Below the pieces are notes generated by a model. It searched no databases, was not told the origin of the DNA, and saw only the letters and a list, made by a program, of their open reading frames with translations. Made by a program: the position numbers and the translations under genes. DNA of 64,000 bases from Curtobacterium sp. UNCCL20 (GTDB taxonomy: Bacteria; Actinomycetota; Actinomycetes; Actinomycetales; Microbacteriaceae): contig NZ_FNKG01000001.1 of NCBI RefSeq assembly GCF_900101675.1, positions 727,378-791,377 on the forward strand, written 5' to 3'. How positions within the stretch are numbered: position 1 is the first letter of the stretch; each line of letters starts with the position of its first letter. Positions 49,833-59,229 of the stretch are shown here, one piece after another.

Positions 49833-50132
49833 GCAAGCGTGCTTCGCGCTACCGATGGACAAGCATACGGATGCCCTGCGGGTTTCACAAATCGAGGGCC
49901 GTGCGACCAGGATCCCCGGCGTGTCGCCCTGGTGGGCCGGGGGTGCGGGTCTTCACTCACCGTGGGGCTCCAGGCCCCGATTCGTGCTGTCGATGATCGA
50001 ATGCGACCATCGTCGTCGTCCCCGTACCCCTCGTGCGAGGGGGTGTGCGGGTGCGACACCTGTTGTTACTGTTGCGCTTGTTAACAGTGTTACGTGCGTG
50101 AGCCTTGCCGCGCTGTTACGAAATCGAGACAC
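49833..50132. other. intergenic region between the tRNA operon and the M23 peptidase gene
   Basis: Apart from the leftward tRNA promoter, I see three GTTAC pentamers (50065, 50089, 50115) and a GTTAAC at 50080 in the last 70 bp. They may belong to the peptidase promoter. No gene is supported. Confidence 0.5.
49862..49890 (-). promoter_or_regulatory. promoter of the tRNA-Glu/Asp/Phe operon
   Basis: On the minus strand TTGTGA (49885-49890), exactly 17 bp, and TATGCT (49862-49867). It lies about 30 bp upstream of tRNA-Glu. Confidence 0.65.
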
Positions 50133-51404
50133 ATGTCGACCTCACCATCGCCGTCACTCCGCCCCCGTCCCCGCCGCCGCTTCATCGCCGCCGCGGTCGC
50201 CGTCGCGCTCACCGTCGGCACCCTCGGGGCGCTCGCTCCGGTGACCTCGGCCAGTGCGGCGTCGTACCCGAGCTGGTCGGACGTCGAGAAGGCGAAGGCA
50301 TCGAAGTCGGCGCAGCAGGCGAAGGTCACCGAGATCAAGGCCCTCATCGCGGACCTCTCGTCGAAGGCCACCGCGGCGAAGAAGTCCGCCGAGGCAGCCG
50401 GTGCCGCGTACCAGACGGCGCAGACGAAGTACGACGACGCGACCCTGAAGCAGCAGAAGCTCCAGCAGCAGGCGGACGACGCCGAGAAGACCGCATCGGC
50501 GTCCGAGGAGCAGGCGGGTCAGCTCGCCGCGCAGCTCGGCCGGGCGAGCGCGAACGACGTCACGACGGACATCCTCACGCACCCGTCGAAGTCGGGTGAC
50601 CTGCTCTACGAGCTCGGTGCGATGTCGAAGCTCAGCGAACAGGCCGACGGCATCTACTCCCAGGCGTCGCAGGACCGCGGGGTCGCCCAGGGCCTCGCCG
50701 ACAAGGCGGACCTGGCGAAGCAGGCCCTGGGGAAGCTCGCCGACGCCGCGCAGCAGAAGATGCAGGAAGCCCAGGCCGCGGCCGACTCGGCGCAGTCGGC
50801 GGTGGAGGCGCAGAGCGACAACCAGGAGCGGCTCGAGTCGCAGCTGACCCTGCTCACGACGAACGAGTCGAACGTCGAGGCGCGCTACAACAAGGGCGTC
50901 CAGGTCGAGAAGGCACGGCAGGCGGCACTCGCGGCCGCGGCGGCGAAGGCCGCGGCCACGAGCTCGGGCGGGACGGGCGGCGGTTCGCCGAACTCCTCCG
51001 GCTGGGTGCGTCCGGCCGGCGGCTACCAGACGAGCCCCTTCGGCTACCGCGTCGATCCCTACACGCACTACCGCGCACTGCACGCGGGCGTCGACCTCGC
51101 TCCCGCCTGCTACGCCCCGATCTACGCCGCCCACTCGGGCACGGTGACCTTCGCGGCGAACGGTGGCGGGTACGGCAACGAGGTCGTGCTCGACAACGGC
51201 GGCGGGGTCTCCACCGCCTACGGGCACATCGTCGACGGCGGCATCCTCGTCTCGGTCGGTCAGCACGTCAGTGCCGGCCAGCAGATCGCGAAGATCGGCT
51301 CGACCGGCTGGTCGACCGGGTGCCACCTCCACTTCGAGACCCGGGTGAACGGCTCCGCCGTCGACCCGGTCCCCTTCATGGCAGCGCGGGGGATCTCGGT
51401 ATGA
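50133..51404 (+). CDS. secreted coiled-coil M23 peptidase
   Basis: 423 residues. A signal peptide (about residues 1-43, ending ASA) is followed by a long coiled coil (about 50-255), a Gly/Ser linker and a C-terminal M23 LytM domain. Zinc ligands and catalytic histidines are in HAGVDLAP and the HLHFE motif; GYRVDPYTHYRALHAG is the domain entry. It cleaves peptidoglycan cross-bridges or activates a partner hydrolase, and is probably linked to cell separation. It is followed closely by a paralogue with a different catalytic domain. Confidence 0.92.
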   Translation: MSTSPSPSLRPRPRRRFIAAAVAVALTVGTLGALAPVTSASAASYPSWSDVEKAKASKSAQQAKVTEIKALIADLSSKATAAKKSAEAAGAAYQTAQTKYDDATLKQQKLQQQADDAEKTASASEEQAGQLAAQLGRASANDVTTDILTHPSKSGDLLYELGAMSKLSEQADGIYSQASQDRGVAQGLADKADLAKQALGKLADAAQQKMQEAQAAADSAQSAVEAQSDNQERLESQLTLLTTNESNVEARYNKGVQVEKARQAALAAAAAKAAATSSGGTGGGSPNSSGWVRPAGGYQTSPFGYRVDPYTHYRALHAGVDLAPACYAPIYAAHSGTVTFAANGGGYGNEVVLDNGGGVSTAYGHIVDGGILVSVGQHVSAGQQIAKIGSTGWSTGCHLHFETRVNGSAVDPVPFMAARGISV

Positions 51405-51408
51405 CCGT

Positions 51409-52914
51409 GTGCGCGCCCGAAAGGCCCTGACCCTCGTGAAGCACTCCGCTCGCACCCTGTCCTGCGGGATCGCGGTGATCGCCGTCCTCGGGATCGGCCT
51501 CACCGGCATGATCGCCGGCCCCGCCCAGGCGGCACCGTCCGCCCCGAGCTGGGACGACGTGCGAGCGGCGAAGGCCGACGCGGCCGACGCGCAGTCCACC
51601 GTCGACGAGCTGAGCACCCGCCTGCAGTCGCTGCAGGACGCCGCCGACGAGGCGCAGGTCGCCGAGCTGCAGGCCGGGCAGACCTACGCGCTCGCGTCGT
51701 CGCAGCAGCAGGAGGCGCAGTCGACGCTCGACGACCTCAGTGCGCAGGCGAAGCGGGCGAAGCGCAAGGCGGACGACTCCGCACGGCAGGTCGCCGGCCT
51801 GGTGGTCGAGCTGTCCCGCACCGGCGGTGGGGACCTGTCGACCTCGATGCTCATCGACGCGTCCGACTCGAAGGACCTGCTCTACCGCGTCGGCACGATG
51901 ACGCACCTGTCCGAGCGTTCCGCGACCGTCCTCGCCGAAGCCCGGACCGACCAGAACACCGTCGACTCGATCGCCGCGCAGCAGTCCGCGGCGACGAAGG
52001 CCCTGGCGAAGGCGACCGACACCACCAAGCACGCCCTCGACGACGCGAACGACACCGCGGCCGCAGCGCAGTCCCGTGTCGAGAAGGAGCAGGCGCAGCA
52101 GGCCGAGGTCCTCGAACAGCTCGCGTTCCTCAAGGGCACGAGCGTCCAGACCGAGACCGCGTACTGGAGCGCCCAGCAGGCCAAGCGGGCCGAAGCGCAG
52201 CTCGCATCGCAGACCAACGGCGACGCCGGCAGCAGCGGCGGGACCCAGACCGGCGGCACCGGCAGCACCGGTAGCACCGGCGGCGGCCAGACCGGCGGCA
52301 CCCAGTCCGGCGGCGGCCAGACGGGCGGCACCGCCACCACCCCGACGAAGAACTCCGGCGGCACCTCCACGCCGAACACCCCCGCGAAGCCGAACACACC
52401 GGCCGCCCCCGCGAAGCCGGCGACCCCGGCCCAGCCCGCGGCCCCCGCGAAGCCGGCCACCCCGGCGAAGCCGAGCACCCCGGTCACGACGCCGACGGCC
52501 CCGGCGGCGCCGAGCACCCCGTCGCGGGCAGCCGGCGCCATCGCCTACGCCCGTGCGCAGATCGGCGACGCCTACGTCTTCGGCGGTGCCGGCCCCAACC
52601 AGTGGGACTGCTCGGGCCTCGTGATGATGGCCTACAACTCGCAGGGCATCGCGACCGGCGGCCACAACGTCGTCTGGCAGTACAACTACTTCAAGTCGAT
52701 CGGGCGCCTCGTCCCGCTGTCGCAGCGGCAGCCCGGCGACATCCTGTTCTACTCGTCGAACGGCAGCGTCTCCGGCGCCTACCACGACTCGATCGTGACG
52801 AGCTACGGCACGATGGTCGAGGCGGCCAACCCGCAGCGCGGTGTGCTCGAGCGGGCCATCTGGACCCCGAGTCAGCTGCTGCCCTACGTCGCGCGCCCGA
52901 GCGGCTCGCTCTAG
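51409..52914 (+). CDS. secreted coiled-coil NlpC/P60 endopeptidase
   Basis: 501 residues. A signal peptide (about 1-41) precedes a coiled coil (about 45-260), a Gly/Thr/Ser-rich then Ala/Pro/Lys repeat linker (about 265-370) and a C-terminal NlpC/P60 domain. The catalytic cysteine is in WDCSGLVMMAY and the histidine in SGAYHDSIV. It is of RipA type, with expected D-glutamyl-meso-DAP (or lysine-type) peptide hydrolysis. The N-terminal half is clearly paralogous to the upstream M23 protein. GTG lies 5 nt after that gene. Confidence 0.92.
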   Translation: MRARKALTLVKHSARTLSCGIAVIAVLGIGLTGMIAGPAQAAPSAPSWDDVRAAKADAADAQSTVDELSTRLQSLQDAADEAQVAELQAGQTYALASSQQQEAQSTLDDLSAQAKRAKRKADDSARQVAGLVVELSRTGGGDLSTSMLIDASDSKDLLYRVGTMTHLSERSATVLAEARTDQNTVDSIAAQQSAATKALAKATDTTKHALDDANDTAAAAQSRVEKEQAQQAEVLEQLAFLKGTSVQTETAYWSAQQAKRAEAQLASQTNGDAGSSGGTQTGGTGSTGSTGGGQTGGTQSGGGQTGGTATTPTKNSGGTSTPNTPAKPNTPAAPAKPATPAQPAAPAKPATPAKPSTPVTTPTAPAAPSTPSRAAGAIAYARAQIGDAYVFGGAGPNQWDCSGLVMMAYNSQGIATGGHNVVWQYNYFKSIGRLVPLSQRQPGDILFYSSNGSVSGAYHDSIVTSYGTMVEAANPQRGVLERAIWTPSQLLPYVARPSGSL

Positions 52915-52932
52915 CGACCGCACCCACGACGA

Positions 52933-52972
52933 GAACGGCGCCCGCCCTCCGTCAGGAGAGCGGGCGCCGTTC
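52933..52972. terminator. bidirectional terminator
   Basis: GAACGGCGCCCGC and GCGGGCGCCGTTC are perfect 13-bp arms. The loop itself contains CTCC/GGAG. It sits between the convergent NlpC/P60 and pyrophosphatase genes. Confidence 0.88.
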
Positions 52973-52986
52973 GTGTCAGCGGTGCG

Positions 52987-53478
52987 TCAGTGACCGGCGG
53001 GCACGTACGCGGCCTGGCCGGCCGTGACGATCGCCTCGGCCTCGGCGGCGTCGCCCCAGCCCTCGGCCTTGACCCACTTGTTCGGCTCGAGGTCCTTGTA
53101 GCGCTCGAAGAAGTGCGCGATCTCGGCCTTGGTCTGCTCGTCGACGTCCGAGATGTCCTGGATGTGCGCCCAGCGCGGGTCCTTCGCGGGGACCACGAGG
53201 ACCTTCGCGTCGTTGCCGGCCTCGTCGCTCATCTTGAAGACGCCGACCGGGCGGACCTTCACGCCCACGCCGGGGAACGTCGGGTACTCGAGGAGCAGGA
53301 GCGCGTCCACGGGGTCACCGTCGTCCGCGAGGGTCTTCTCGAAGAACCCGTAGTCCGTCGGGTACACGAACGACGTGAACAGCACGCGGTCGAGGTACAC
53401 GCGCCCGGTCTCGTGGTCCACCTCGTACTTGTTGCGGCTGCCCTTGGGGATCTCGACGACGACGTCGTACGCTGCCAT
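52987..53478 (-). CDS. ppa: inorganic pyrophosphatase
   Basis: 163 residues, family I. The signature [15 protein letters not shown] supplies the metal-binding aspartates, with [18 protein letters not shown] and YPTDYGFF upstream. It hydrolyses PPi to drive biosynthesis. ATG has AGGAG upstream. Transcribed leftwards, divergent from tilS. Confidence 0.96.
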   Translation of the reverse strand: MAAYDVVVEIPKGSRNKYEVDHETGRVYLDRVLFTSFVYPTDYGFFEKTLADDGDPVDALLLLEYPTFPGVGVKVRPVGVFKMSDEAGNDAKVLVVPAKDPRWAHIQDISDVDEQTKAEIAHFFERYKDLEPNKWVKAEGWGDAAEAEAIVTAGQAAYVPAGH

Positions 53479-53529
53479 GTCTGCTCCTGTGTCCTCTTCG
53501 TGGTCTGTCGGTGTGTCCGAAAGCGCGGC

Positions 53530-53535
53530 TAACGT
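53530..53535 (+). promoter_or_regulatory. leaderless -10 box (TAACGT) for tilS
   Basis: TAACGT ends 6 nt before the GTG at 53542. Confidence 0.5.
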
Positions 53536-53541
53536 TACCGG

Positions 53542-54564
53542 GTGAACACTCCGCGTCCCCGGCTCGACCCCGCGGTCGCCGACACCCGCCGCGCGGTCCG
53601 CGTCCTGCTCGCGCAGGCGCTCGACGAGTCGGTGGTCCGTCCGGGCGACCTCGTCCTCGTCGCGCTGAGCGGCGGACCGGACTCGCTCGCGCTCGCCGCG
53701 GCCACCGCGTTCGAGGCGCCGAAGCAGGATCTGCGGGCCGGCGCGGTGGTCGTCGACCACGCGCTCCAGGTGGGCTCCGAGGCGGTGGCGAGCCGCGCCT
53801 CCAGGCAGGCGTCCGAGCTGGGACTCGCACCGGTGACCGTCCGTCGTGTCGCCGTCGGTTCCGCAGGGGGTCCCGAAGGGGCCGCCCGGGAGGCACGACA
53901 CGCGTCCGTCGCGCAGGTCGCGGCCGAGACGGGGTCGCCACTCGTGCTCTTCGGGCACACGCTCGACGACCAGGCCGAGTCGGTCCTGCTGGGGCTCGCC
54001 CGCGGGAGCGGGCCGGACTCGCTCTCCGGTATGGCGCCGCTGGCGCGCCGCGCCGAGGGGCCGGCCTACGGACGACCGCTGCTCGGGGTCCGGCGGCACA
54101 CGACCAGGCAGGCCTGCGCTGCTGCCGGGCTGGCACCGTGGGACGACCCGCAGAACGACGACCCGGCGTTCGCCCGTGTGCGTGTGCGGCACACGCTGCT
54201 GCCCGCGCTCGAGCGGGAACTCGGTGCCGGTGTGCCGGAGGCGCTCGCCCGCACGGCCGACCAGCTCCGCGAGGACTCCGCGGCGCTCGACCACTTCGCC
54301 GAGGAGATGGCGGAGGACCTCGCCGAGCACTCCGAGGCGGGCATCTCGCTGTCGGTGCGCGAGCTCGCGGCCAACCCGCCGGCGCTCCGGCAGCGGCTCG
54401 TGCGACTGGCGGTGGAGAGCGAGTTCGGGGTGACGCTGTCCCGGGTGCAGACGCTCGAGGTGTGCCGGCTCGTGACGGAGTGGAGCGGACAGGGCCCGAT
54501 CGACCTGCCGGGTGTCCGGGCGTCGCGCAACGGGGACCGGCTGGAGTTCGCCGCGGGACAGTGA
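53542..54564 (+). CDS. tilS: tRNA(Ile)-lysidine synthetase
   Basis: Modifies the wobble C of tRNA-Ile2 (CAU) to lysidine. 340 residues. The PP-loop [13 protein letters not shown] (about 42-54) and [22 protein letters not shown] are diagnostic, and [15 protein letters not shown] follows. The protein lacks the long C-terminal extension of enterobacterial TilS, as is usual in actinobacteria. It lies beside hpt and ftsH in the conserved order. A copy of the core iterated motif (12 of 14 bases) is at 53794-53807. Confidence 0.93.
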   Translation: MNTPRPRLDPAVADTRRAVRVLLAQALDESVVRPGDLVLVALSGGPDSLALAAATAFEAPKQDLRAGAVVVDHALQVGSEAVASRASRQASELGLAPVTVRRVAVGSAGGPEGAAREARHASVAQVAAETGSPLVLFGHTLDDQAESVLLGLARGSGPDSLSGMAPLARRAEGPAYGRPLLGVRRHTTRQACAAAGLAPWDDPQNDDPAFARVRVRHTLLPALERELGAGVPEALARTADQLREDSAALDHFAEEMAEDLAEHSEAGISLSVRELAANPPALRQRLVRLAVESEFGVTLSRVQTLEVCRLVTEWSGQGPIDLPGVRASRNGDRLEFAAGQ

Positions 54565-54576
54565 CCCCCGGGCGGT

Positions 54577-54582
54577 TAGGCT
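54577..54582 (+). promoter_or_regulatory. leaderless -10 box (TAGGCT) for hpt
   Basis: TAGGCT ends 6 nt before the GTG at 54589. Confidence 0.55.
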
Positions 54583-54588
54583 GGGGCG

Positions 54589-55140
54589 GTGGAACTCTCC
54601 GACGTCCAGGCAGACCTGTCCGAAGTCCTCTTCACCCCCGAGCAGATCGACGACAAGCTCGCCGAACTCGCCGCGGTGGTCGACACCGACTACGCCGGGC
54701 GTGACCCGCTGCTCGTCGGCGTCCTCAAGGGTGCCGTGATGGTGATGGCCGACTTCTCGCGCCACCTGAAGATGCAGGCGCGGATGGACTGGATGGCGGT
54801 GTCGTCGTACGGCTCCGGCACGAAGTCGTCCGGTGTGGTCCGGATCCTGAAGGACCTCGACACCGACCTGCACGGCCGCGACGTCCTCATCGTCGAGGAC
54901 ATCATCGACTCCGGGCTGACGCTGTCCTGGCTCAAGCAGAACCTCGAGTCCCGCGGCGCCGCCAGCGTCGAGATCGTGGCGCTCCTCCGCAAGCCCGAGG
55001 CGGCCAAGGTCGAGGTCGACGTGAAGTACGTGGGCTTCGACATCCCGGACGAGTTCGTGGTCGGCTACGGCCTCGACTACGACGAGCGGTACCGCAACCT
55101 GCGCGGTGTGGGCGTGCTCGCGCCCCACGTCTACTCGTAA
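54589..55140 (+). CDS. hpt: hypoxanthine phosphoribosyltransferase
   Basis: Purine salvage: converts hypoxanthine or guanine with PRPP to IMP or GMP. 183 residues. The PRPP loop is [30 protein letters not shown] lies near the N-terminus, and [19 protein letters not shown] is the C-terminal base-binding segment. It is leaderless by promoter spacing. Confidence 0.96.
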   Translation: MELSDVQADLSEVLFTPEQIDDKLAELAAVVDTDYAGRDPLLVGVLKGAVMVMADFSRHLKMQARMDWMAVSSYGSGTKSSGVVRILKDLDTDLHGRDVLIVEDIIDSGLTLSWLKQNLESRGAASVEIVALLRKPEAAKVEVDVKYVGFDIPDEFVVGYGLDYDERYRNLRGVGVLAPHVYS

Positions 55141-55215
55141 CCCGTCCAGGGGGGACTGGCCCCGGGTGGAGTTCGCCCGCAGAGGACACCCATTCTCGCC
55201 ACAGAATCGCAGCCG

Positions 55216-55221
55216 TATGCT
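55216..55221 (+). promoter_or_regulatory. -10-like box upstream of ftsH
   Basis: TATGCT, 53 nt before the ftsH ATG. No convincing -35 is seen, though the AAAGGTG close to the start could serve translation. Confidence 0.35.
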
Positions 55222-55274
55222 GACCTCCACGCAACTTCGGCAGAGAAAGGTGTCGGGCGCTCTGCCCGGATCAC

Positions 55275-57260
55275 ATGGACTTCAAGCGCATCCTCCGCGG
55301 GCCGTACATCTACGTGCTGATCGCGATCGTGGGGATCTGGATCGGCTGGGCCGTGATCAGCCAGTCCGGCACTCAGCAGATCAACACGCAGAAGGGCCTC
55401 GAGCAGCTCTCCGACGGCAAGGTCTCCTCCGTGGTGGTGAACTCCACGGAGCAGCGGGTCGACCTCACCCTGAAGGACGGCAACGCGCACGAGCAGTTCT
55501 ACTACTCGACGCCCCGCGGTGAAGAGGTCATCCAGGCCGTCAACGACGCGAACCTGCCCAAGGGCTACAACGACACGGTTCAGCAGTCGAACTGGTTCCT
55601 CTCGCTGCTCGGCATCCTCCTGCCGTTCCTGATCATCGGCGCCCTGTTCTGGTTCCTCCTGTCGAGCGCCCAGGGCGGCGGCTCGAAGGTCATGCAGTTC
55701 GGCAAGTCCCGGGCGAAGATGAACAACAAGGAGAACCCGCAGGTCTCCTTCTCCGACGTGGCCGGTGCCGACGAGGCGATCGAGGAGCTCCAGGAGATCA
55801 AGGAGTTCCTCAAGGAGCCGGCGAAGTTCCAGGCCGTCGGCGCCAAGATCCCGAAGGGCGTGCTGCTGTACGGCCCTCCCGGAACCGGCAAGACGCTCCT
55901 CGCTCGCGCCGTCGCGGGTGAAGCGGGTGTGCCGTTCTACTCGATCTCCGGTTCGGACTTCGTCGAGATGTTCGTCGGTGTCGGCGCGAGCCGCGTCCGT
56001 GACCTGTTCGAGCAGGCGAAGCAGAACTCCCCGGCCATCGTCTTCATCGACGAGATCGACGCCGTGGGTCGTCACCGTGGCGCCGGCATCGGCGGCGGCA
56101 ACGACGAGCGCGAGCAGACGCTGAACCAGCTCCTCGTCGAGATGGACGGCTTCGACGGCAAGACGAACGTCATCCTCATCGCCGCGACGAACCGTCCGGA
56201 CGTGCTCGACCCGGCGCTCCTCCGCCCCGGCCGCTTCGACCGTCAGATCGGTGTCGACGCCCCGGGTCTCGCCGGTCGCAAGCAGATCCTCGAGGTGCAC
56301 GCCAAGGGCAAGCCGCTCGCCGCGAGCGTCGACCTCGAGCTCCTCGCCCGCAAGACGCCGGGCTTCACCGGTGCCGACCTGGCGAACGTCCTGAACGAGG
56401 CCGCGCTCCTGACTGCCCGTTCGAACGCCCAGCTCATCGACAACCGTGCCCTCGACGAGGCGGTCGACCGCGTGATGGCCGGCCCGCAGCGCCGTACCCG
56501 GATCATGTCCGACCAGGAGCGCCTCATCACCGCCTACCACGAGGGCGGCCACGCACTCGCGGCGGCGGCCATGCGGCACACCGACCCGGTGACGAAGATC
56601 ACGATCCTGCCCCGCGGCCGTGCCCTCGGGTACACGATGGTGCTCCCGCTCGAGGACAAGTACTCCGTCACCCGCAACGAACTGCTCGACCAGCTCACCT
56701 ACGCCATGGGCGGCCGCGTCGCCGAGGAGATCGTCTTCCACGACCCGACCACGGGTGCGTCGAACGACATCGAGAAGGCCACGGGCACCGCACGCAAGAT
56801 GGTCACCGAGTACGGCATGAGCCGTGCGGTCGGGTCCGTCAAGCTCGGGTCGGGCTCGAGCGAGCCGTTCGTCGGCCGTGACATGAGCGGTGGCACGAGC
56901 CGCGACTACTCGGAGAACATCGCCGAGACGGTCGACGCCGAGACCCGTGCCCTGCTCGAGGCAGCGCACGACGAGGCCTACCAGGTGCTCAACGACAACC
57001 GCGACATCCTCGACCGCCTGGCCGGCGAGCTCCTCGAGAAGGAGACGCTCGACGCCCCGGAGCTCGTCGAGATCTTCAAGGACGTCCGCAAGCTGCCGGA
57101 GCGCCCGCAGTGGCTGTCGAGCGACAAGCGACCGGTCAGCAACCTGCCCGCGATCGAGGTGCCCGGCAAGGCCGCCTCGACCGCAGCCGAGCAGTCCGAC
57201 ACCGAGTCGTCGAAGCCCCGTCGCCGTCCCTTCGGCAACCCGGGTATCGCCCCCGCGTAG
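55275..57260 (+). CDS. ftsH: ATP-dependent zinc metalloprotease FtsH
   Basis: 661 residues. Two N-terminal transmembrane helices (about 11-28 and 113-132) flank a small extracytoplasmic domain. The AAA+ module has Walker A GPPGTGKT (200-207) and Walker [10 protein letters not shown], and the arginine-finger region [12 protein letters not shown]. The zinc site is HEGGH (422-426). The C-terminus is basic. A membrane-bound quality-control protease. It starts the downstream folate gene block. Confidence 0.97.
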   Translation: MDFKRILRGPYIYVLIAIVGIWIGWAVISQSGTQQINTQKGLEQLSDGKVSSVVVNSTEQRVDLTLKDGNAHEQFYYSTPRGEEVIQAVNDANLPKGYNDTVQQSNWFLSLLGILLPFLIIGALFWFLLSSAQGGGSKVMQFGKSRAKMNNKENPQVSFSDVAGADEAIEELQEIKEFLKEPAKFQAVGAKIPKGVLLYGPPGTGKTLLARAVAGEAGVPFYSISGSDFVEMFVGVGASRVRDLFEQAKQNSPAIVFIDEIDAVGRHRGAGIGGGNDEREQTLNQLLVEMDGFDGKTNVILIAATNRPDVLDPALLRPGRFDRQIGVDAPGLAGRKQILEVHAKGKPLAASVDLELLARKTPGFTGADLANVLNEAALLTARSNAQLIDNRALDEAVDRVMAGPQRRTRIMSDQERLITAYHEGGHALAAAAMRHTDPVTKITILPRGRALGYTMVLPLEDKYSVTRNELLDQLTYAMGGRVAEEIVFHDPTTGASNDIEKATGTARKMVTEYGMSRAVGSVKLGSGSSEPFVGRDMSGGTSRDYSENIAETVDAETRALLEAAHDEAYQVLNDNRDILDRLAGELLEKETLDAPELVEIFKDVRKLPERPQWLSSDKRPVSNLPAIEVPGKAASTAAEQSDTESSKPRRRPFGNPGIAPA

Positions 57261-57266
57261 GCCGGC

Positions 57267-58235
57267 ATGACCGACCTGCCGACGAGACGGTCGCGTCGGC
57301 TCGCCGAGGTGAGCCAGGCGCGCGCCGCAGCCGCCGAACCGCCGACGGTCGCGATCGACCTCCGTGCACCAGCACCGGTGCCGGAGATCGTGACCGGCCG
57401 GCGGCGGGACCGTGAGCTCCCCGTGGACGACCGCACACGGGTGATGGGCATCCTAAACGTCACCCCCGACTCGTTCAGCGACGGTGGGCTCCACCAGGCC
57501 TACGACGCCGCCGTCGAGCACGCACGCGAGCTCGTCGCAGCCGGCGCCGACCTCGTCGACGTGGGTGGCGAGTCCACCCGCCCCGGGGCCGAGCGGGTGC
57601 CGGTCGACGTCGAGCAGGAACGCGTGCTCCCGGTCGTCCAGCAGCTCGTCGCCGAGGGCATCGCGGTGAGCGTCGACACCATGAACGCCGCCACCGCCGA
57701 GCGTGCGGTGGACCTCGGCGCCGTCATCGTCAACGACGTCTCCGGCGGTCTGGCCGACCCGGACATGGCCCGCGTCGTGCGCGACAGCGGCGCCGGGTTC
57801 GTCGTCATGCACTGGCGCGGCCACAGCGACCGGATGTACCGGAACGCCGAGTACACGCACGCCGTCGAAGAAGTCCGCCGCGAGGTCGAACTCCGCGTCG
57901 CGGAGCTCATCGTCGTCGGTGTCCGCCAGGAGCAGGTCGTGATCGACCCGGGCCTCGGCTTCGCGAAGCAGGGTGTCCAGAACTGGGAGATCCTCGCCGG
58001 GTACGAGCGCTTCGCGTCCATCGGGCTCCCCGTGCTCGTCGCCGCATCACGGAAGCGGTTCCTCGACGGCGTCGGCAGTGCTGCCGGCGCCCCGCCGAAG
58101 GACCGCGACCTCGCCACCGCCGCCATCAGCCTGCTCGCCGCCGAACGCGGCGCGTGGGGTGTGCGCGTGCACGACCCGGCACCGACCCGTGCCGTGCTCG
58201 ACGTCTGGGACGCCTGGAGGGCAGCTCGATCGTGA
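57267..58235 (+). CDS. folP: dihydropteroate synthase
   Basis: Condenses 6-hydroxymethyl-dihydropterin pyrophosphate with p-aminobenzoate; target of sulfonamides. 322 residues, of which the first ~58 form a basic/Ala-rich extension not found in standard FolP. The core starts MGILNVTPDSFSDGG. VDVGGESTRPGAERV and DPGLGFAKQGVQNW follow. It begins 7 bp after ftsH, where folE is often found in relatives. It overlaps folB in GTGA. Confidence 0.95.
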   Translation: MTDLPTRRSRRLAEVSQARAAAAEPPTVAIDLRAPAPVPEIVTGRRRDRELPVDDRTRVMGILNVTPDSFSDGGLHQAYDAAVEHARELVAAGADLVDVGGESTRPGAERVPVDVEQERVLPVVQQLVAEGIAVSVDTMNAATAERAVDLGAVIVNDVSGGLADPDMARVVRDSGAGFVVMHWRGHSDRMYRNAEYTHAVEEVRREVELRVAELIVVGVRQEQVVIDPGLGFAKQGVQNWEILAGYERFASIGLPVLVAASRKRFLDGVGSAAGAPPKDRDLATAAISLLAAERGAWGVRVHDPAPTRAVLDVWDAWRAARS

Positions 58236-58630
58236 GGGACACCATCCGACTGACCGGGGTCCGCGCGCGCGGCCACCACGGGGTCTTCGACCACGAACGC
58301 AACGACGGCCAGGACTTCGTCGTCGACGTCGCGGTCGAGGTCGACGCACGCGTGGCCTCCGGCACCGACGACCTCGACAACACCGTGCACTACGGGGTGC
58401 TCGCCGAGCAGGTCGTCGCCGAGATCGAACGCGACCCGGTCGACCTCATCGAGACCCTCGCGGAGCGGATCGCCGCCGCCGTGCTCACGCACCGTGCGGC
58501 GCTCGCGACCGAGGTCACGGTGCACAAGCCGCAGGCCCCGATCACGGTCCCGTTCACGGACGTGTCGATCACCATCCGGCGCACCCGCGGTGCCGATCGG
58601 TCCGAGGGCACGCTCGAGGAAGAAGAGTGA
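58232..58630 (+). CDS. folB: dihydroneopterin aldolase
   Basis: 132 residues. Cleaves dihydroneopterin to 6-hydroxymethyl-dihydropterin and glycolaldehyde. RLTGVRARGHHGVFDHER and the VHYGVLAEQV segment are typical, with a conserved Lys in VTVHKPQAPI. It overlaps folP and folK by 4 nt each. Confidence 0.93.
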   Translation: MRDTIRLTGVRARGHHGVFDHERNDGQDFVVDVAVEVDARVASGTDDLDNTVHYGVLAEQVVAEIERDPVDLIETLAERIAAAVLTHRAALATEVTVHKPQAPITVPFTDVSITIRRTRGADRSEGTLEEEE

Positions 58631-59229
58631 GCCGGGCCGTCATCGCCCTCGGTGCGAACCTCGGCGACCGGGGGAGCACCCTCCGTGCCGCGGCGACGGC
58701 GATCGCGGCGCTGCCGGGTGTCGAGCCGGTGGCGTCCAGCCGCGAGGTCGAGTCGGTCGCCGTGACGCTCGACGGCCTCGACCCGACGAAGCCCCGGTAC
58801 CGGAACGCCGTCGTGGTCGTCGACACCGAGCTCGAGCCGCAGGACCTCCTCGACGCGCTGCACGGCATCGAGGACACCCACGGCCGCACGCGGGAGGTCC
58901 GCTGGGGCGACCGCACGCTCGACCTCGACCTGGTGGCGTACGACGAGCTGACGATCGACACGGAGACCCTGACGGTCCCGCACCCGCGTGCCGGGGAGCG
59001 GGCGTTCGTGCTCGCGCCGTGGGCCGACGCCGACCCGGGCGCCGTGCTGCCGGGTGCCGGACCGGTGGCCGACCTGCTCGCCGCACTCGGGGACGACACC
59101 GAGCGCGTCGACGAGCCGCGGCTCTTCGACGAGCCGACCAGTGCCTCCAGGCCGACGACGGCGACGACGCCGGAACCGACGACGCCGGCACCGACGGCGA
59201 CGGAACCGACGACGGAGACGCAGCCGTGA
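58627..59229 (+). CDS. folK: 2-amino-4-hydroxy-6-hydroxymethyldihydropteridine pyrophosphokinase
   Basis: 200 residues. The core has IALGANLGDRGSTL, PRYRNAVVVVDTEL, and the signature RWGDRTLDLDLVAYDEL; VPHPRAGERAFVLAPWADADP follows. The C-terminal ~40 residues are a Thr/Pro/Glu-rich tail absent from standard FolK. GTG overlaps folB. A near match to the iterated motif core (11 of 12) lies at 59141-59152, in the tail. Confidence 0.94.
   Translation: MSRAVIALGANLGDRGSTLRAAATAIAALPGVEPVASSREVESVAVTLDGLDPTKPRYRNAVVVVDTELEPQDLLDALHGIEDTHGRTREVRWGDRTLDLDLVAYDELTIDTETLTVPHPRAGERAFVLAPWADADPGAVLPGAGPVADLLAALGDDTERVDEPRLFDEPTSASRPTTATTPEPTTPAPTATEPTTETQP

Noticed and set aside
50065..50119. MtrA-type operator (paired GTTAC/GTAAC) before the M23 peptidase
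   Set aside because: The three GTTAC words are 24 and 26 bp apart, not in the close direct-repeat spacing expected, so I list them only as a feature of the gap.
53487..53560. Shared operator between ppa and tilS
   Set aside because: Only the tilS -10 box is visible; no convincing inverted repeat was found in the gap.
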